Shown here piece by piece: positions 44,365 through 53,796 of a DNA stretch of 64,000 nt. The stretch comes from Natrialba swarupiae. GTDB lineage: Archaea > Halobacteriota > Halobacteria > Halobacteriales > Natrialbaceae. The stretch covers positions 62,001-126,000 of the forward strand of contig NZ_VTAW01000003.1 in assembly GCF_008245225.1 (NCBI RefSeq), in the 5' to 3' direction. A program made the position numbers and the translations under genes. Under the pieces are notes generated by a model. That model searched no databases. It was not told the origin of the DNA and saw nothing but the letters and a program-made list of their open reading frames with translations. Position 1 is the stretch's first letter. Each line of letters starts with the position of its first letter.

Positions 44365-44823
44365 TCACCGTTCGCTCGAGCGGTCGTCGTTGCTACGGTC
44401 CGTGGCGCTTCGGTCCGAGGCGGGGCGATCGGCCGACGGACGATCGGTGGATGGCTGGTACGGCGAGTCCGGCCGGTCGGTTTCGGTCGCCCCGTTCGAT
44501 CCGTTTTCAGCCGCACTCGCCGTGTCCCGCGCTGGAATTCTGTCGGTGTTCGCCGTGACGTCCGTCCGGTTCCAGTATCGGACGACGAGCACGACACCGA
44601 TCCCGCCGAAAGCGATTGCGGCCGCGAGCAACGCCGTTCGTTCGATGGGCATTAGCCACCCTTCCTCGAGGGCGACCCACCAGGACGCGAGCGCCGTGAT
44701 CGCAACGACGATCGACGTCGTTCCGACGTCGACGAGGTCCCGATCGTCGTCGATCACCAGCCGGACGATTGCGATCATCGCCATCACGGCACAGAAGCCG
44801 ACGAGCATCGCGACTGGTGCCAT
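44365..44823 (-). CDS. Small membrane protein, 152 aa
   Basis: MAPVAMLVGFCAVMAMIAIV begins a protein with three hydrophobic spans (also VGTTSIVVAITALASWWVAL and ALLAAAIAFGGIGVVLVVRYW) and a long Ser/Asp/Arg-rich tail repeating the DRS/DRP dipeptide pattern. The family is not recognised. It is divergent from the isoaspartyl peptidase gene. Confidence 0.62.
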   Translation of the reverse strand: MAPVAMLVGFCAVMAMIAIVRLVIDDDRDLVDVGTTSIVVAITALASWWVALEEGWLMPIERTALLAAAIAFGGIGVVLVVRYWNRTDVTANTDRIPARDTASAAENGSNGATETDRPDSPYQPSTDRPSADRPASDRSATDRSNDDRSSER

Positions 44824-44949
44824 CGTCGACAACGATTCACAACCCGTCGTCGTAAGTGTACAGGTTTCGTCGTCGGTCTCGCGACGACCGTTTCTCGAAC
44901 CGCTTCCGACACGACAATCGTTATGGGACTCTCGAGCGGAGGGGCGTTC

Positions 44950-45861
44950 ATGCAGGTGCTGGTTCACGGCGGTGCCGGCGGCGTGCCGAACGAACCCGAA
45001 CCGAGACAGGCGGTGCTCGAGCGAGCGGCCGACGCCGGTTCCGAGCGCTCGGATCCGGTCGACGCGGTCGAGGCGGCCGTGTCGATCCTCGAGTCGTCGC
45101 CGCGATTCAATGCCGGCGTCGGGAGCGCGGTCCAGAGCGATGGAGGGATCCGCACCGACGCGGGGATCATGACCGACGACCGGGCCGTCGGTGCGGTGTG
45201 TTCGATGCCGAACGTCGAGCACGCACTCGCCGTCGCGCGGGTGGTCATGGAAGAGACGCCCCACGGGTTCGTCTCGGGCGAGCACGCGGTCGCGCTCGCC
45301 GATCGATACGGGATCGAGACCGGCGTCGACCTCTGGTCGGACCGGACGCGCGATCGGTGGGAGGACCTCGAGTGTCCGGCGAACGACGGCGCACCCGGAG
45401 ACGAACTCGAGTGGATTCGCGACCGGTACGGACGCGCCGATCCCGACGGTCGTCGAAACGACGGTCGAGCGGGCGACCTCGATCACGACACGGTCGGCGC
45501 AGTCGCCCTCGATGGCGACGGACTGGCCGCGGCGACGTCGACCGGCGGGCGCTGGCTTGCACTCGCCGGACGCGTCGGCGACGTCCCGCAGGTCGGCTGT
45601 GGCTTCTACTGTTCGCCGGCCGCTGCCGTCAGCGCGACCGGCGCCGGCGAGGACATCGCCCGCGTCACCCTCTCTCGTCGCGTCGCCAGCCACGCCGAAG
45701 GCGGTCTCGAGGCACAGGCAGCGGCCGACCTCGCGATCGAGGAGTTCGCGGAGCTAACCGGCTCGACCGCCGGCGTGATCGTCCTCGACGCCCGTGGGAA
45801 CGCGGGATTGGCGTTCAACAGCCAGGCGATGCAGACCGCTCGAGCAACCCGGTCGACCTGA
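44950..45861 (+). CDS. Isoaspartyl peptidase / asparaginase-like Ntn hydrolase
   Basis: The 303-residue type 2 (plant-type) asparaginase-fold protein removes isoaspartyl residues or hydrolyses asparagine after self-cleavage. MQVLVHGGAGG and FNAGVGSAVQSDGGIRTDAGIM are family motifs. The nucleophile is Thr181 in LDHDTVGAVALD, where autoproteolysis would occur, and GGRWLALAGRVGDVPQVG follows. The start at 44950 is supported by GGAGGGG about 8 nt upstream; an in-frame ATG at 44923 is an alternative. It stands alone. Confidence 0.88.
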   Translation: MQVLVHGGAGGVPNEPEPRQAVLERAADAGSERSDPVDAVEAAVSILESSPRFNAGVGSAVQSDGGIRTDAGIMTDDRAVGAVCSMPNVEHALAVARVVMEETPHGFVSGEHAVALADRYGIETGVDLWSDRTRDRWEDLECPANDGAPGDELEWIRDRYGRADPDGRRNDGRAGDLDHDTVGAVALDGDGLAAATSTGGRWLALAGRVGDVPQVGCGFYCSPAAAVSATGAGEDIARVTLSRRVASHAEGGLEAQAAADLAIEEFAELTGSTAGVIVLDARGNAGLAFNSQAMQTARATRST

Positions 45862-45921
45862 GTGAGATTCGACGATCGTCGTTACCCTATCTTTATAATT
45901 GTCGACTTCGTGGTTGCGAGT

Positions 45922-46035
45922 ATGCTGAAACCACGGTATCACGCCGCCACGCGGTGTCCTCGCTGTGAGGCGATCGTATCGAACGTACAGGGGGTCGACA
46001 CCTGTCTCGACTGCGAGTGGACCGACGCCGACTGA
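45922..46035 (+). CDS. 37-residue zinc-ribbon mini-protein
   Basis: MLKPRYHAATRCPRCEAIVS starts a protein with two Cys pairs (CPRC and, about 15 residues on, CLDC) and an acidic end, the pattern of small haloarchaeal zinc-finger proteins. TTTATAAT at 45892 is 26-30 nt before the ATG, giving a leaderless start. Its TGA stop is the first three bases of the palindromic element at 46033. Confidence 0.75.
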   Translation: MLKPRYHAATRCPRCEAIVSNVQGVDTCLDCEWTDAD

Positions 46036-46118
46036 TACGGATTACTGTAACGATTTACCGGCGCAACCGCCGGACGGGTCGCGGTTGCGCCGGAAATGAC
46101 TTACAGTAAACCGTATGA
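46033..46118 (+). repeat. Palindromic interspersed element, copy 7 (near-consensus)
   Basis: It runs from TGATACGGATTACTGTAACG to ACAGTAAACCGTATGA, and the 38-nt arms are nearly perfect inverted copies. The leading TGA stops the upstream mini-protein gene. The 140 nt after it before map contain the map promoter (CTCTTTTTGT about 30 nt upstream). Confidence 0.92.
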
Positions 46119-46260
46119 GACCGACGACGATCGACCGATCGTTCGATTCTCCTCGAGTTCGGTGACGGATGACCTCGGTCCTGTAAGTTCGGTTTCACAC
46201 GCCAGTCGTTCGACATGCGGGAGCGGAACCTCTTTTTGTCGACCGATCTAACCCCGGTGC

Positions 46261-47157
46261 ATGGCCGAATCCGAGGTGGACTTAGAGTCCGTGCAATACG
46301 AGAAACACCGCGAGGCGGGCGAGATCCTCGCCCAGGTGCGCGAAGAGACAGCCGAGCGCGTCGAGGTCGGTGCAAGCCACCTCGAGGTCGCCGAATACGC
46401 CGAGGACCGCATCCGCGAACTCGGCGGGAAACCCGCATTCCCGGTCAATATCTCGATCGACGAGGAGGCCGCCCACGCGACGCCTTCGATCGACGACGAG
46501 TCGACGTTCGGCGAGGAGATGATCAACCTGGACATCGGGGTTCACATCGACGGCTGGCTCGCCGACACGGCGATTACGGTCGACCTCTCCGGGAATCCGG
46601 AACTGGCGGAAGCATCCGAACAAGCACTCGAGGCCGCGATCGACGTAATCGAGCCGGGCATCGAGACCGGCGAGATCGGTGCGGAGATAGAGGACGTCAT
46701 CGACGGCTACGGCTTCAACCCCGTCGTCAACCTCACTGGTCACGGCCTTGGCCACTGGGAACAACACACCAGCCCCAACATTCCCAACCGGGCAGTCTCC
46801 CAGGGGACGACCCTCGAGGTCGGCGACGTCGTCGCGATCGAACCGTTCGCGACCGACGGCGGCGGCAAAGTCTCGGAGGGTGCAAGCGAGGAGATCTTCT
46901 CGCTCGAGCGGGAGGGCAACGTCCGGAATCGCCAGGCTCGCGAGGCACTGTCACAGATCACCGACGAGTTCCGAACGCTCCCGTTTGCGACCCGGTGGCT
47001 CGAGACGGATCGCGCGGAGATGGCGCTTCGGCGGCTGAAGCGAAACGACAATGTCCACGGCTACCCCGTTCTCAAGGAGGACGACGGCTATCTCGTCAGC
47101 CAGAAAGAGCACACGCTCATCGTCACCGAGAACGGCTGTGAAGTGACCACTCGTTAA
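46261..47157 (+). CDS. map: Methionine aminopeptidase, archaeal type 2
   Basis: The 298-residue metalloenzyme removes the initiator Met from nascent proteins. The metal ligands are in NLDIGVHIDGWLADTAIT (two Asp), GHGLGHWEQH (His), IEPFAT (Glu) and the C-terminal E in KEHTLIVTENG. The type-2 helical insertion is present between the last two ligand segments (SEEIFSLEREG ... ALRRLKRND). It has a single-gene promoter. Confidence 0.95.
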   Translation: MAESEVDLESVQYEKHREAGEILAQVREETAERVEVGASHLEVAEYAEDRIRELGGKPAFPVNISIDEEAAHATPSIDDESTFGEEMINLDIGVHIDGWLADTAITVDLSGNPELAEASEQALEAAIDVIEPGIETGEIGAEIEDVIDGYGFNPVVNLTGHGLGHWEQHTSPNIPNRAVSQGTTLEVGDVVAIEPFATDGGGKVSEGASEEIFSLEREGNVRNRQAREALSQITDEFRTLPFATRWLETDRAEMALRRLKRNDNVHGYPVLKEDDGYLVSQKEHTLIVTENGCEVTTR

Positions 47158-47293
47158 TTCGACTCGAGACTTCGCTGGGTGCTCGCCAGCCGCTGACTCG
47201 ACGGTATCGCCGTCGAACGCCGAAGGAGAGCGTCGGCCGCAGAAAACGGGTGACCGCTGTGACCTCGCGTAGTCTTGGGGGCTCGTCTTCCGA

Positions 47294-47494
47294 TCAGGCG
47301 TTGTTCATCCGCTGGCTCGTCCGGTGGCCACACTGCTGGCACTCGCTCACGCGGTAGGGTTCGCGGGAGAACTGTGAGTTTTCCTCTTTCATACTCTCGG
47401 TCCGAATCTGCACCGAGACTTCGTGGAGCGTCTCGAGGTCGCAGTGGTCACAGTGTTCGGTCATTCCGTTGAATGAGTCGTCTGTCGTTGCCAT
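47294..47494 (-). CDS. Small zinc beta-ribbon protein, 66 aa
   Basis: It contains two Cys pairs: CDHCDLETLHEVSVQI and, about 30 residues on, CQQCGHRTS, which together would bind one zinc. An EHCDHC ... SECQQCGHRTSQRM pattern is common in a small haloarchaeal family (DUF7835-like). The start is taken at MATTDD, although MTEHC is also possible. It converges with map. Confidence 0.75.
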   Translation of the reverse strand: MATTDDSFNGMTEHCDHCDLETLHEVSVQIRTESMKEENSQFSREPYRVSECQQCGHRTSQRMNNA

Positions 47495-47756
47495 TGACGG
47501 GTTAGTTCCGATAGTATTGTCTTAAACCCACGCTTCATATCGAATCGTGAGTCGGAACGCGAGACGGCTGATTTCGTTGGCTATCGCTTCCCAAAGCGGT
47601 TCGACACCGTTTATCCTGTCCGCTAACGCCCCATTTTCAATTCTGGTAACGAGGCGCGGATGCGTTACCACTCGACATGTTTGATAGCCACACTGGCGGC
47701 GGCTCTGGGTCGGTGTGCGCCGAACGTCTTTTGGCGACGCTCGAGTGGTATCGGGT

Positions 47757-48299
47757 ATGGACCAGGTGTTCGCCCCGTGGCGCATCGAGTGGATCAGACG
47801 CGAGGAGAAAAACGCCGACGTCGAGGGCTGTGTCTTTTGTGAATTGCCCGAACGCGACGAGGACCGGGAGAACCTGCTCGTGGCCCGGAGCGAGCACTCG
47901 TTCGTCCTTCTGAACAACTACCCGTACAACCCCGGTCACGTGATGGTCATCCCCCGCGAACACACCGGCGACTACGCCGAGTTGAGCGGCGAGCAACTGC
48001 TCGATCACGCCCGCCTCAAACAGCGAACGTTCGAGGCCCTCGAGGCTGCCCTCGAGCCCGACGGTTTCAACGCGGGGCTGAACCTGGGTTCGGGCGCGGC
48101 CGGCGGGTCGATCGGCGACCACCTCCACACCCACGTCGTCCCGCGCTGGCACGGCGACACCAACTTCATGCCCGTCATCGGCGAGACGTCGGTGATCGTC
48201 GAGGCACTCGAGGACACCTACGACAGGCTCCACGAGGCGTTCGCCGCCCAGGAGGGTGCGACGGTTCCGGGCGAGAACTCCGCCGTCGTCCTCGAGTGA
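47757..48299 (+). CDS. HIT family nucleotide-binding protein
   Basis: The 180-residue histidine-triad protein has an N-terminal zinc-type pair CVFCELPERD, then NNYPYNPGHVMVIPREH, and the active-site HLHTHVVPRW. It hydrolyses nucleoside phosphoramidates or dinucleotides (APH/FHIT-like). The ATG at 47757 gives the family start MDQVFAPWRIEW. No operon partner is apparent. Confidence 0.92.
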   Translation: MDQVFAPWRIEWIRREEKNADVEGCVFCELPERDEDRENLLVARSEHSFVLLNNYPYNPGHVMVIPREHTGDYAELSGEQLLDHARLKQRTFEALEAALEPDGFNAGLNLGSGAAGGSIGDHLHTHVVPRWHGDTNFMPVIGETSVIVEALEDTYDRLHEAFAAQEGATVPGENSAVVLE

Positions 48300-48401
48300 T
48301 CTCTCTCGGTACTAATCGGTGCACACTATCGACGTCGCCCCATCGTGTCTGCCACGAGACGGGACCGAAAATATATAGCTGTACCGACGGATCACGTCAG
48401 T

Positions 48402-48632
48402 ATGAGTCTCGAACCGACGCGGTCGAGTCCCGCCGGACTGGCGCAAATCGTTCTCGGGGTTCTCGTCGTCGCGATCAGCGCCTACGCCATCGTCACGGCG
48501 AACCTGTTGCTGGGTGCCCTCACGGTGGCGATCATCCTGCTCGGCTACCTCCTGATCCAGTGGCTCGTCGAGTTCGCCCGGCTCTTCCGTCGGATGGTCC
48601 TCGCTCTCGAGGAAATCGCAGAGAACTCGTAA
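48402..48632 (+). CDS. Small membrane protein, 76 aa
   Basis: Two spans make up most of the protein (GLAQIVLGVLVVAISAYAIV and LLLGALTVAIILLGYLLIQ), followed by an amphipathic tail. The TATA element AAAATATATAG at 48368 is about 28 nt before the ATG, supporting a leaderless start. It is of unknown function. Confidence 0.7.
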   Translation: MSLEPTRSSPAGLAQIVLGVLVVAISAYAIVTANLLLGALTVAIILLGYLLIQWLVEFARLFRRMVLALEEIAENS

Positions 48633-48668
48633 TTGGTCCCGATCGGCGACGGCCGGACACCTCGGCAG

Positions 48669-48753
48669 CTATAGTAACAACTGAAACGGTTCACACACTG
48701 ATCGCCGACATGTCTGGCGATCAGGTGTGCAATGACGTTCAGTGGCTACTATA
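48669..48753 (+). repeat. Second-type palindromic element
   Basis: It begins CTATAGTAACAACTGAAACG and ends CGTTCAGTGGCTACTATAG, an imperfect inverted repeat over about 37 nt per arm (inner parts CACACTGATCGCC and GGCGATCAGGTGTG), with a loop GACATGTCT. It is unrelated to the TGATACGG family. It fills much of the 180-nt gap between the two flanking genes. Confidence 0.8.
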
Positions 48754-48812
48754 GTGTCCACATATGGCCGCTCGAGTAGCATACGGGTGCTCTCGGCCCA
48801 GATTCGAATTCC

Positions 48813-50066
48813 TCAGATCGGCTCGCCGAAGGCGTACATCGTCTCGTGAGCCGTCACCTCGAGGTCGACGAACTCACCTGGCTCGAGTCCGTGTTCGCTC
48901 GCGTTCTGGACGATGATCTGTCGGTAGGCGGAGTCGCGACACTTCACCGAGTCGGCGGTGCCCTCCTCGACGACCAGACAGTCCTCGCGACGCTCGCCGA
49001 CCATCGCCTCGTAGGCCTCGCCGACGATCTCGCGTTTCGCGGCGCTCATCTCCGTCGAACGCTCCTTCTTGATCGTCCCGCCGAGGCCTTTCATCTCCGC
49101 GGCGTCCGTGCCGGGGCGCTTCGAGAAGCGAGTGACGTTGACCTTCTCCGGGCGAGTCTCGCGGAGCAAGGCCATCGACTGGGCGTGGTCGTGGTCGGTC
49201 TCGGTCGGGAAGCCGACGATGAAGTCCGTCGAGAGCGTCCAGTGCTCGAGTGTCTCGTCGAACGTCTCGATCACCTCGAGATACTCGGCGACCTGATGTT
49301 GGCGGCGCATGTCGCCTAAGACGTCGTCGGAGCCGGACTGGACGGGCGCGTGCAGGAAGTCGTACAGCTTCTCGTTTGCGGCGAACACCTCGGCTAACTC
49401 CTCGCGGATGCCGTGGACGCCCTTCGGGTTGGCCATCCCCACGCGCACCCGGAAGTCGCCCTCGATCGCACAGATCTCCTCGAGCAGTTCGTGGAGCTTT
49501 CGCTCGCCCGTATCCCAGCCGTAGACGCCGGTGTCCTGGCCCGTGATGCGGATCTCCTTCGCACCGGCGTGGACCAGCGCCTCGGCCTTGCGAACGTTCT
49601 CCTCGATCGGCGGCGAGTCGATCTTACCCGTCGCGTGCTTCGTGATACAGTACGAGCAGTCGGACATACAGCCGCGGGCGATCGGGAGGATGCCGACGAC
49701 GCCCTCGAGGATGGGGTCGACGTCCGGGGTCGTCGTCGGACACTCGCCGTTGGTGACCGCCTGGGGGACCTCGTCCCAGTGGAGGACGTCGCCGTCGATC
49801 TCGGCCTCGTGAAACTCCTCGCCCTGGGCGAGGGCCATACAGCCGGTGATGTAGAGGTCCGCGGTTTCGTCGGCTAACTCCTCGGCCCGCCGCAACATGT
49901 TCCGCTCGGTCTTCTCGACGACCGTGCAGGTGTTGAGGATGGCGACGTCGGCCTCGTCGGGGCCGTCGACCCGGTAGTGGCCCGCATCGCGCAGCCGCCG
50001 CTCGATCTCGCGGCTCTCTCCGCGATTCGACGTACAGCCGTACGTTTCGATGTGATACCGGGCCAT
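48813..50066 (-). CDS. tRNA t6A37 methylthiotransferase (MiaB-like radical SAM)
   Basis: The 417-residue archaeal member of the MiaB/MtaB group adds a methylthio group to N6-threonylcarbamoyladenosine in tRNA. MARYHIETYGCTSNRGES begins the UPF0004 domain with Cys (ILNTCTV, YITGCMA). The radical SAM cluster CMSDCSYC follows and ends the cluster set. A C-terminal TRAM domain is present (YRQIIVQNASEHGLEPGEFVDLEV). The start ATG is at 50066. Confidence 0.92.
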   Translation of the reverse strand: MARYHIETYGCTSNRGESREIERRLRDAGHYRVDGPDEADVAILNTCTVVEKTERNMLRRAEELADETADLYITGCMALAQGEEFHEAEIDGDVLHWDEVPQAVTNGECPTTTPDVDPILEGVVGILPIARGCMSDCSYCITKHATGKIDSPPIEENVRKAEALVHAGAKEIRITGQDTGVYGWDTGERKLHELLEEICAIEGDFRVRVGMANPKGVHGIREELAEVFAANEKLYDFLHAPVQSGSDDVLGDMRRQHQVAEYLEVIETFDETLEHWTLSTDFIVGFPTETDHDHAQSMALLRETRPEKVNVTRFSKRPGTDAAEMKGLGGTIKKERSTEMSAAKREIVGEAYEAMVGERREDCLVVEEGTADSVKCRDSAYRQIIVQNASEHGLEPGEFVDLEVTAHETMYAFGEPI

Positions 50067-50315
50067 CCGCGTTACACCATCGTCGGGCGCGAGCGGCCAA
50101 AAGCCCGACGGATCGTGCCCACTCTCGGAATCGGTGTGATACGAACCGTGATGAGCCTGTCTGCTGTTTCGGTACGACGGCGACCCGTCGGTCACACTGG
50201 CGATCCGGTCGGAACTCGAGTGTTCGTCACGACTGGGCGCTCGCGGTCGTTCTCGATCGGACGGCTCACAGAACATTTTTGATTGCTGACTCGAAATGCG
50301 AACTCGACGCCCTCC

Positions 50316-51410
50316 ATGATCCTCAGGTTGCGGATCTACGCCGTCCTCGGCGTGTTCGTCGCCGTCAACGCCCTGTTCGTCTTCGTCCTCCTGTGGGCGT
50401 ACGGCGTCCTGTTGCCGGCGGTCGTCGGCGGGACGGTTACGTTCCTCCAGCACGGCGAAGTCGGCATCTCCCTCCTGCAGTCGCCGGTTTCTCCAGGACT
50501 CTATCTCGCACTCGTCGCCGCCTTTCTCGTGGCACAGCTCTCCTACGGCTACCGTCGGGTTCTCTCCGGAACGACCGGTTCCGCCGGCGACACGGACCAC
50601 GGCGTCGCCCGGATCGTCCGCCGACTCGCGATGACGGCCGACGTTCCGAGCCCCGACGTGTGCGTCGTCGGGGACGAGCGTGCGAGCTGTTACACTGTCG
50701 GCCGGCTCACCGACGCGACGATCGTGGTCACGACGGGACTGATCGATCGTCTCGACGCCGCCGAACTCGAGGCCGTCCTCGCCCACGAGATCGCCCACGT
50801 CGCCAACCGCGACGTCACGCTGATGACGATCGCGACGCTGTTTCTCGAGGTCGCCGACCGGGCCTACCACGCGACCCAACTCGTTCGCCGGGCGCTTTCC
50901 GATCCGGACGAACTCTCGACGCGCGGACGGATGGCTCTCCTGTGGTTTCTCCCGCTGGTCGCGCTGACGTACGTCTTCGTCTCGCCGCTTCTGTGGGCGT
51001 TTCCCGCGGTCGCCGACCGGACGACCCGGACGCTCTCACACACCCGCGAGTTCGCGGCCGACGCCGCCGCAGCCCGGATCACCGGACATCCGATGGCGCT
51101 CGCGACCGCGCTCCTCTCGCTGGCCGACGCCTCCCCGTCGCCGGGGACGGACCTCCGAACCGCGAAAACCCGCGCGCTCTGTGTCGTCCCCTCGGATCTC
51201 GTCGCCGGAGACGAAACCGACGCGATTCCGACGATCGATCGTCCCGACGACGAGCCAGCCCGCCGCGAGCGGGTTTCGGCCTGGCTCACAGGGGCGACGC
51301 CGTCGAACCCGACCGATACCGACGCGATCGAGACGCACCCGCCACTCGAGCACAGGCTGGAACGGCTTCGAGAGATCGCCGCCGAGCAGGAACTGGGGGA
51401 GACGCCGTGA
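50316..51410 (+). CDS. M48 family metallopeptidase (second copy)
   Basis: The 364-residue membrane protein has N-terminal spans (YAVLGVFVAVNALFVFVLLWA) and a protease domain with AVLAHEIAHVANRDVTLM (HExxH) and the third ligand Glu in HTREFAADAAAARITGHP. It starts at MILRLRIYAV. It is the first gene of a five-gene run with overlapping starts and stops, unlike the M48 at 31038 which precedes LemA. In haloarchaea this operon accompanies a MoxR/DUF58 system. Confidence 0.88.
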   Translation: MILRLRIYAVLGVFVAVNALFVFVLLWAYGVLLPAVVGGTVTFLQHGEVGISLLQSPVSPGLYLALVAAFLVAQLSYGYRRVLSGTTGSAGDTDHGVARIVRRLAMTADVPSPDVCVVGDERASCYTVGRLTDATIVVTTGLIDRLDAAELEAVLAHEIAHVANRDVTLMTIATLFLEVADRAYHATQLVRRALSDPDELSTRGRMALLWFLPLVALTYVFVSPLLWAFPAVADRTTRTLSHTREFAADAAAARITGHPMALATALLSLADASPSPGTDLRTAKTRALCVVPSDLVAGDETDAIPTIDRPDDEPARRERVSAWLTGATPSNPTDTDAIETHPPLEHRLERLREIAAEQELGETP

Positions 51411-53029
51411 GCGGACGCCGTCGAACTCTGTTGGTTCTCGGCTGTATCGTCTGTCTGCTCGCGGTCGCAAGCGCCCTCCCCGCCGCGGATCCGCGTCTCG
51501 ACGCGCCGGGCGCGCCACAGGGGGAGTCCGCTCCCGGCGACTGGGAGTCGGTCGCCGACCCGACGGATCCCGTCGAGGAGGTGACGGAACCTGATTCGTC
51601 GGACGACGCGGAGGACGCGACTGACGACTCGAGCGAGGCAGCCGGCTCCGAGCCAGCCCCGCCCGGATTCGAGGTCAGCGGCGCGGTCGAGCCAGGAAAC
51701 GAGGTTCGAGTCGAGACGGAGCGGAGCACGACGTCCTCGAGTGCCATCACGGTCAACGGCGAGGAAGTCGCGTCGACGGGTCCGTTCGGCCGGGCGGAGA
51801 TCACCGTTCCCTACGAGGAGGAGATGAACGTCACGATCGTCGACTCGGGCCAATCGCGGACGTTCGACGTCCCGACCGACGCGGCGATCGAACCCGGCGA
51901 CGGGGCGGCGCCTGGCAGCGACCTCGAGGTCGCGGCTGCAGTCGGCTCGACCCCGGTTTCGGATGCGACGGTCTCGCTCGAGGGCGACCCGGTCGCGACG
52001 ACCGACGAGGCGGGGAAAGCGACCGTGGCGTTGCCCGAGACGGCCGGTCCGGCGGACGTCTCCGTCGAACGCGGTGCGGTCGAGGGCGACCGCACGATCG
52101 ACGTTCTAGAACCGGACGTCGAGTTCGCTCACCCACTCCTGTTCCCGGGATCCCCCGCGGTCGTTCTGGTGTCGGCCGACGGCGACGGGATCGGCGGAGC
52201 GACGGTGTCGGTCGGCGACGAGGAGACGGCGACCGGCGACGACGGTCGCGCGTGGGTGTGGTTGCCCGTCACAGACGAGGCGACCGTGACGGCCGAGGTC
52301 GGCGCCGAAACCGCGACGACGACCGTCGGCAACCTCTACCTCCGGCTGACGGCCGTCGTCGTCCTGGTCCCCGGACTCGTCATCGGCGCGGCGGTGACCT
52401 ACTTCCGGTTGGTCGCGACCACAGAGCGCAGCCGCTGGCACGGACGAACCAGTCTGCTGGTCGCGCTCGCGGACGCACTCGCCGCGTTCTCCGATTGGAT
52501 CGCCGGGGTTCGGCTCCCGCGGTACTCGCTCCCGTCGTTCGAGTTCGGCGGCGGGCCGTCGCTCGGGTGGCCGTCGCTACCCTCGTTTTCGTTCCCGAGC
52601 TACTCGCGTCCGTCGCTCGGCTCGGTCACCCGGTCGTCGAGTTCCGGGTCGCGCCGGGGTATCCGGTCGAGGGTGAGCGATACGCTCGGATTCGGCGACG
52701 ACGAACCCGACGTGGCGGACGACGATACCGGCCCCACGCTGGCCGACGAACCGTTCGGGCCGCGAGGACCCCGTGCCGAGATCCGCGCGACCTGGCACGC
52801 CGTCCTCGACCGCGTCGGCATCGAGAACCGCGAGACGCGGACACCCGGACAGGCCGCTCGTGAGGTCCTCAGCGCCGGCTTCCCGCCCTCGAGCGTCCGC
52901 AGGCTCGTCTCGATCGTCCGCGACGTCGAGTACGGCGGTCGAGACCCCTCCCCGGAACGGGTCGCCGACGCACGGGCGACGGCGACGGAACTGCTCGCAC
53001 ACGAACCGGACGAGGAGGGAGACGAATGA
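51407..53029 (+). CDS. DUF4129 domain protein
   Basis: The 540-residue exported or membrane protein starts with a signal/anchor (RRRTLLVLGCIVCLLAVASA), then an acidic linker and two Ig-like beta domains (SDATVSLEGDPVATTDEAGKAT and GGATVSVGDEETATGDDGR). One span follows near residue 320 and then the C-terminal DUF4129 segment (RAEIRATWHAVLDRVGI ... TPGQAAREVL). The GTG start overlaps the M48 stop (GTGA) and its stop overlaps the next start (ATGA). DUF4129 often pairs with transglutaminase or DUF58 proteins. Confidence 0.82.
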   Translation: MSGRRRTLLVLGCIVCLLAVASALPAADPRLDAPGAPQGESAPGDWESVADPTDPVEEVTEPDSSDDAEDATDDSSEAAGSEPAPPGFEVSGAVEPGNEVRVETERSTTSSSAITVNGEEVASTGPFGRAEITVPYEEEMNVTIVDSGQSRTFDVPTDAAIEPGDGAAPGSDLEVAAAVGSTPVSDATVSLEGDPVATTDEAGKATVALPETAGPADVSVERGAVEGDRTIDVLEPDVEFAHPLLFPGSPAVVLVSADGDGIGGATVSVGDEETATGDDGRAWVWLPVTDEATVTAEVGAETATTTVGNLYLRLTAVVVLVPGLVIGAAVTYFRLVATTERSRWHGRTSLLVALADALAAFSDWIAGVRLPRYSLPSFEFGGGPSLGWPSLPSFSFPSYSRPSLGSVTRSSSSGSRRGIRSRVSDTLGFGDDEPDVADDDTGPTLADEPFGPRGPRAEIRATWHAVLDRVGIENRETRTPGQAAREVLSAGFPPSSVRRLVSIVRDVEYGGRDPSPERVADARATATELLAHEPDEEGDE

Positions 53030-53796
53030 GCCGGCGACGCCGCGAAATCGAGGATTCGTGGTGGGTGGTCCTCGCGCGCGTCGTCGAGGCGGAGTCAGAA
53101 CGCCTCGCGGTCGTGGTGGTCGCCGCCGGCACCGTCCTGGCGGTCGCCTCGGTCGTCCTCGGCGGTTTCGTGCCGTCGTTCGGTCAGTTTCTGATCGGGT
53201 CACTCTACCTGCTCGCGACGCTGCTCCCCGTCTTCGGCGTCGTTCTCGCGCTTCTCGCGTTCCGTCCAGTGGTCGCAGACGGCAGCGAAGACGTGTCGCC
53301 GCTCGTCGACGGCGAACCCCCCGAGGAAGGGATCACCCGAACGTCGGCTCGAGTCGGCCGGGAGACCAAGTGGACGCTCGACCACGCCGCGAACGGCTGG
53401 TACCGGTGTCAGCACAACGAGTCGGCGGCGGAGATCCGCAACCGCCTCGCCGAGAGCGCGTTACGCACGGTGCGGACGAGACGCGGCCTCACTACCGAGG
53501 CAGCCGGCGACGCCCTCCGAACCGGACGCTGGACCGACGACCCGGTCGCTGCCGCGTTCCTCGCAGACGACGTCCCCCAGCCGGTGGGCGAACGGCTTCG
53601 GGCAGCCGTCGATCCAGGCGGGGCCTACGACCGTCGGATTCGACGGACGCTCGAGGCGATCGAGGCGATCGAGCGATTCGACACGGCGCCGTCAACGGAG
53701 GATCGCCCTTCGCCGTCCGAGGATCGCCGATCGCACGAACCGTCAGACGGCTCGCCCGAAACGCCGCCGCCGTCGGCCGCGGAGGTGTCACGGTGA
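53026..53796 (+). CDS. DUF7269-like membrane protein
   Basis: The 256-residue protein has two adjacent N-terminal spans (LAVVVVAAGTVLAVASVVLGGF and LIGSLYLLATLLPVFGVVLALL) and then a soluble helical region with EIRNRLAESALRTVRTRRGL. It ends in an acidic Pro/Ser-rich tail. It sits between DUF4129 and DUF58 genes with 4-nt overlaps on both sides, as in other haloarchaeal operons where the label DUF7269 is used. The function is unknown. Confidence 0.72.
   Translation: MSRRRREIEDSWWVVLARVVEAESERLAVVVVAAGTVLAVASVVLGGFVPSFGQFLIGSLYLLATLLPVFGVVLALLAFRPVVADGSEDVSPLVDGEPPEEGITRTSARVGRETKWTLDHAANGWYRCQHNESAAEIRNRLAESALRTVRTRRGLTTEAAGDALRTGRWTDDPVAAAFLADDVPQPVGERLRAAVDPGGAYDRRIRRTLEAIEAIERFDTAPSTEDRPSPSEDRRSHEPSDGSPETPPPSAAEVSR

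Noticed and set aside
47522-47671. Minus-strand 49-codon GTG ORF between the zinc-ribbon and HIT genes
   Set aside because: It reads reasonably (ALADRINGVEPLWEAIANEI) but there is no recognised family, the start is weak and the composition is AT-richer. It may be a remnant and is not supported enough to list.
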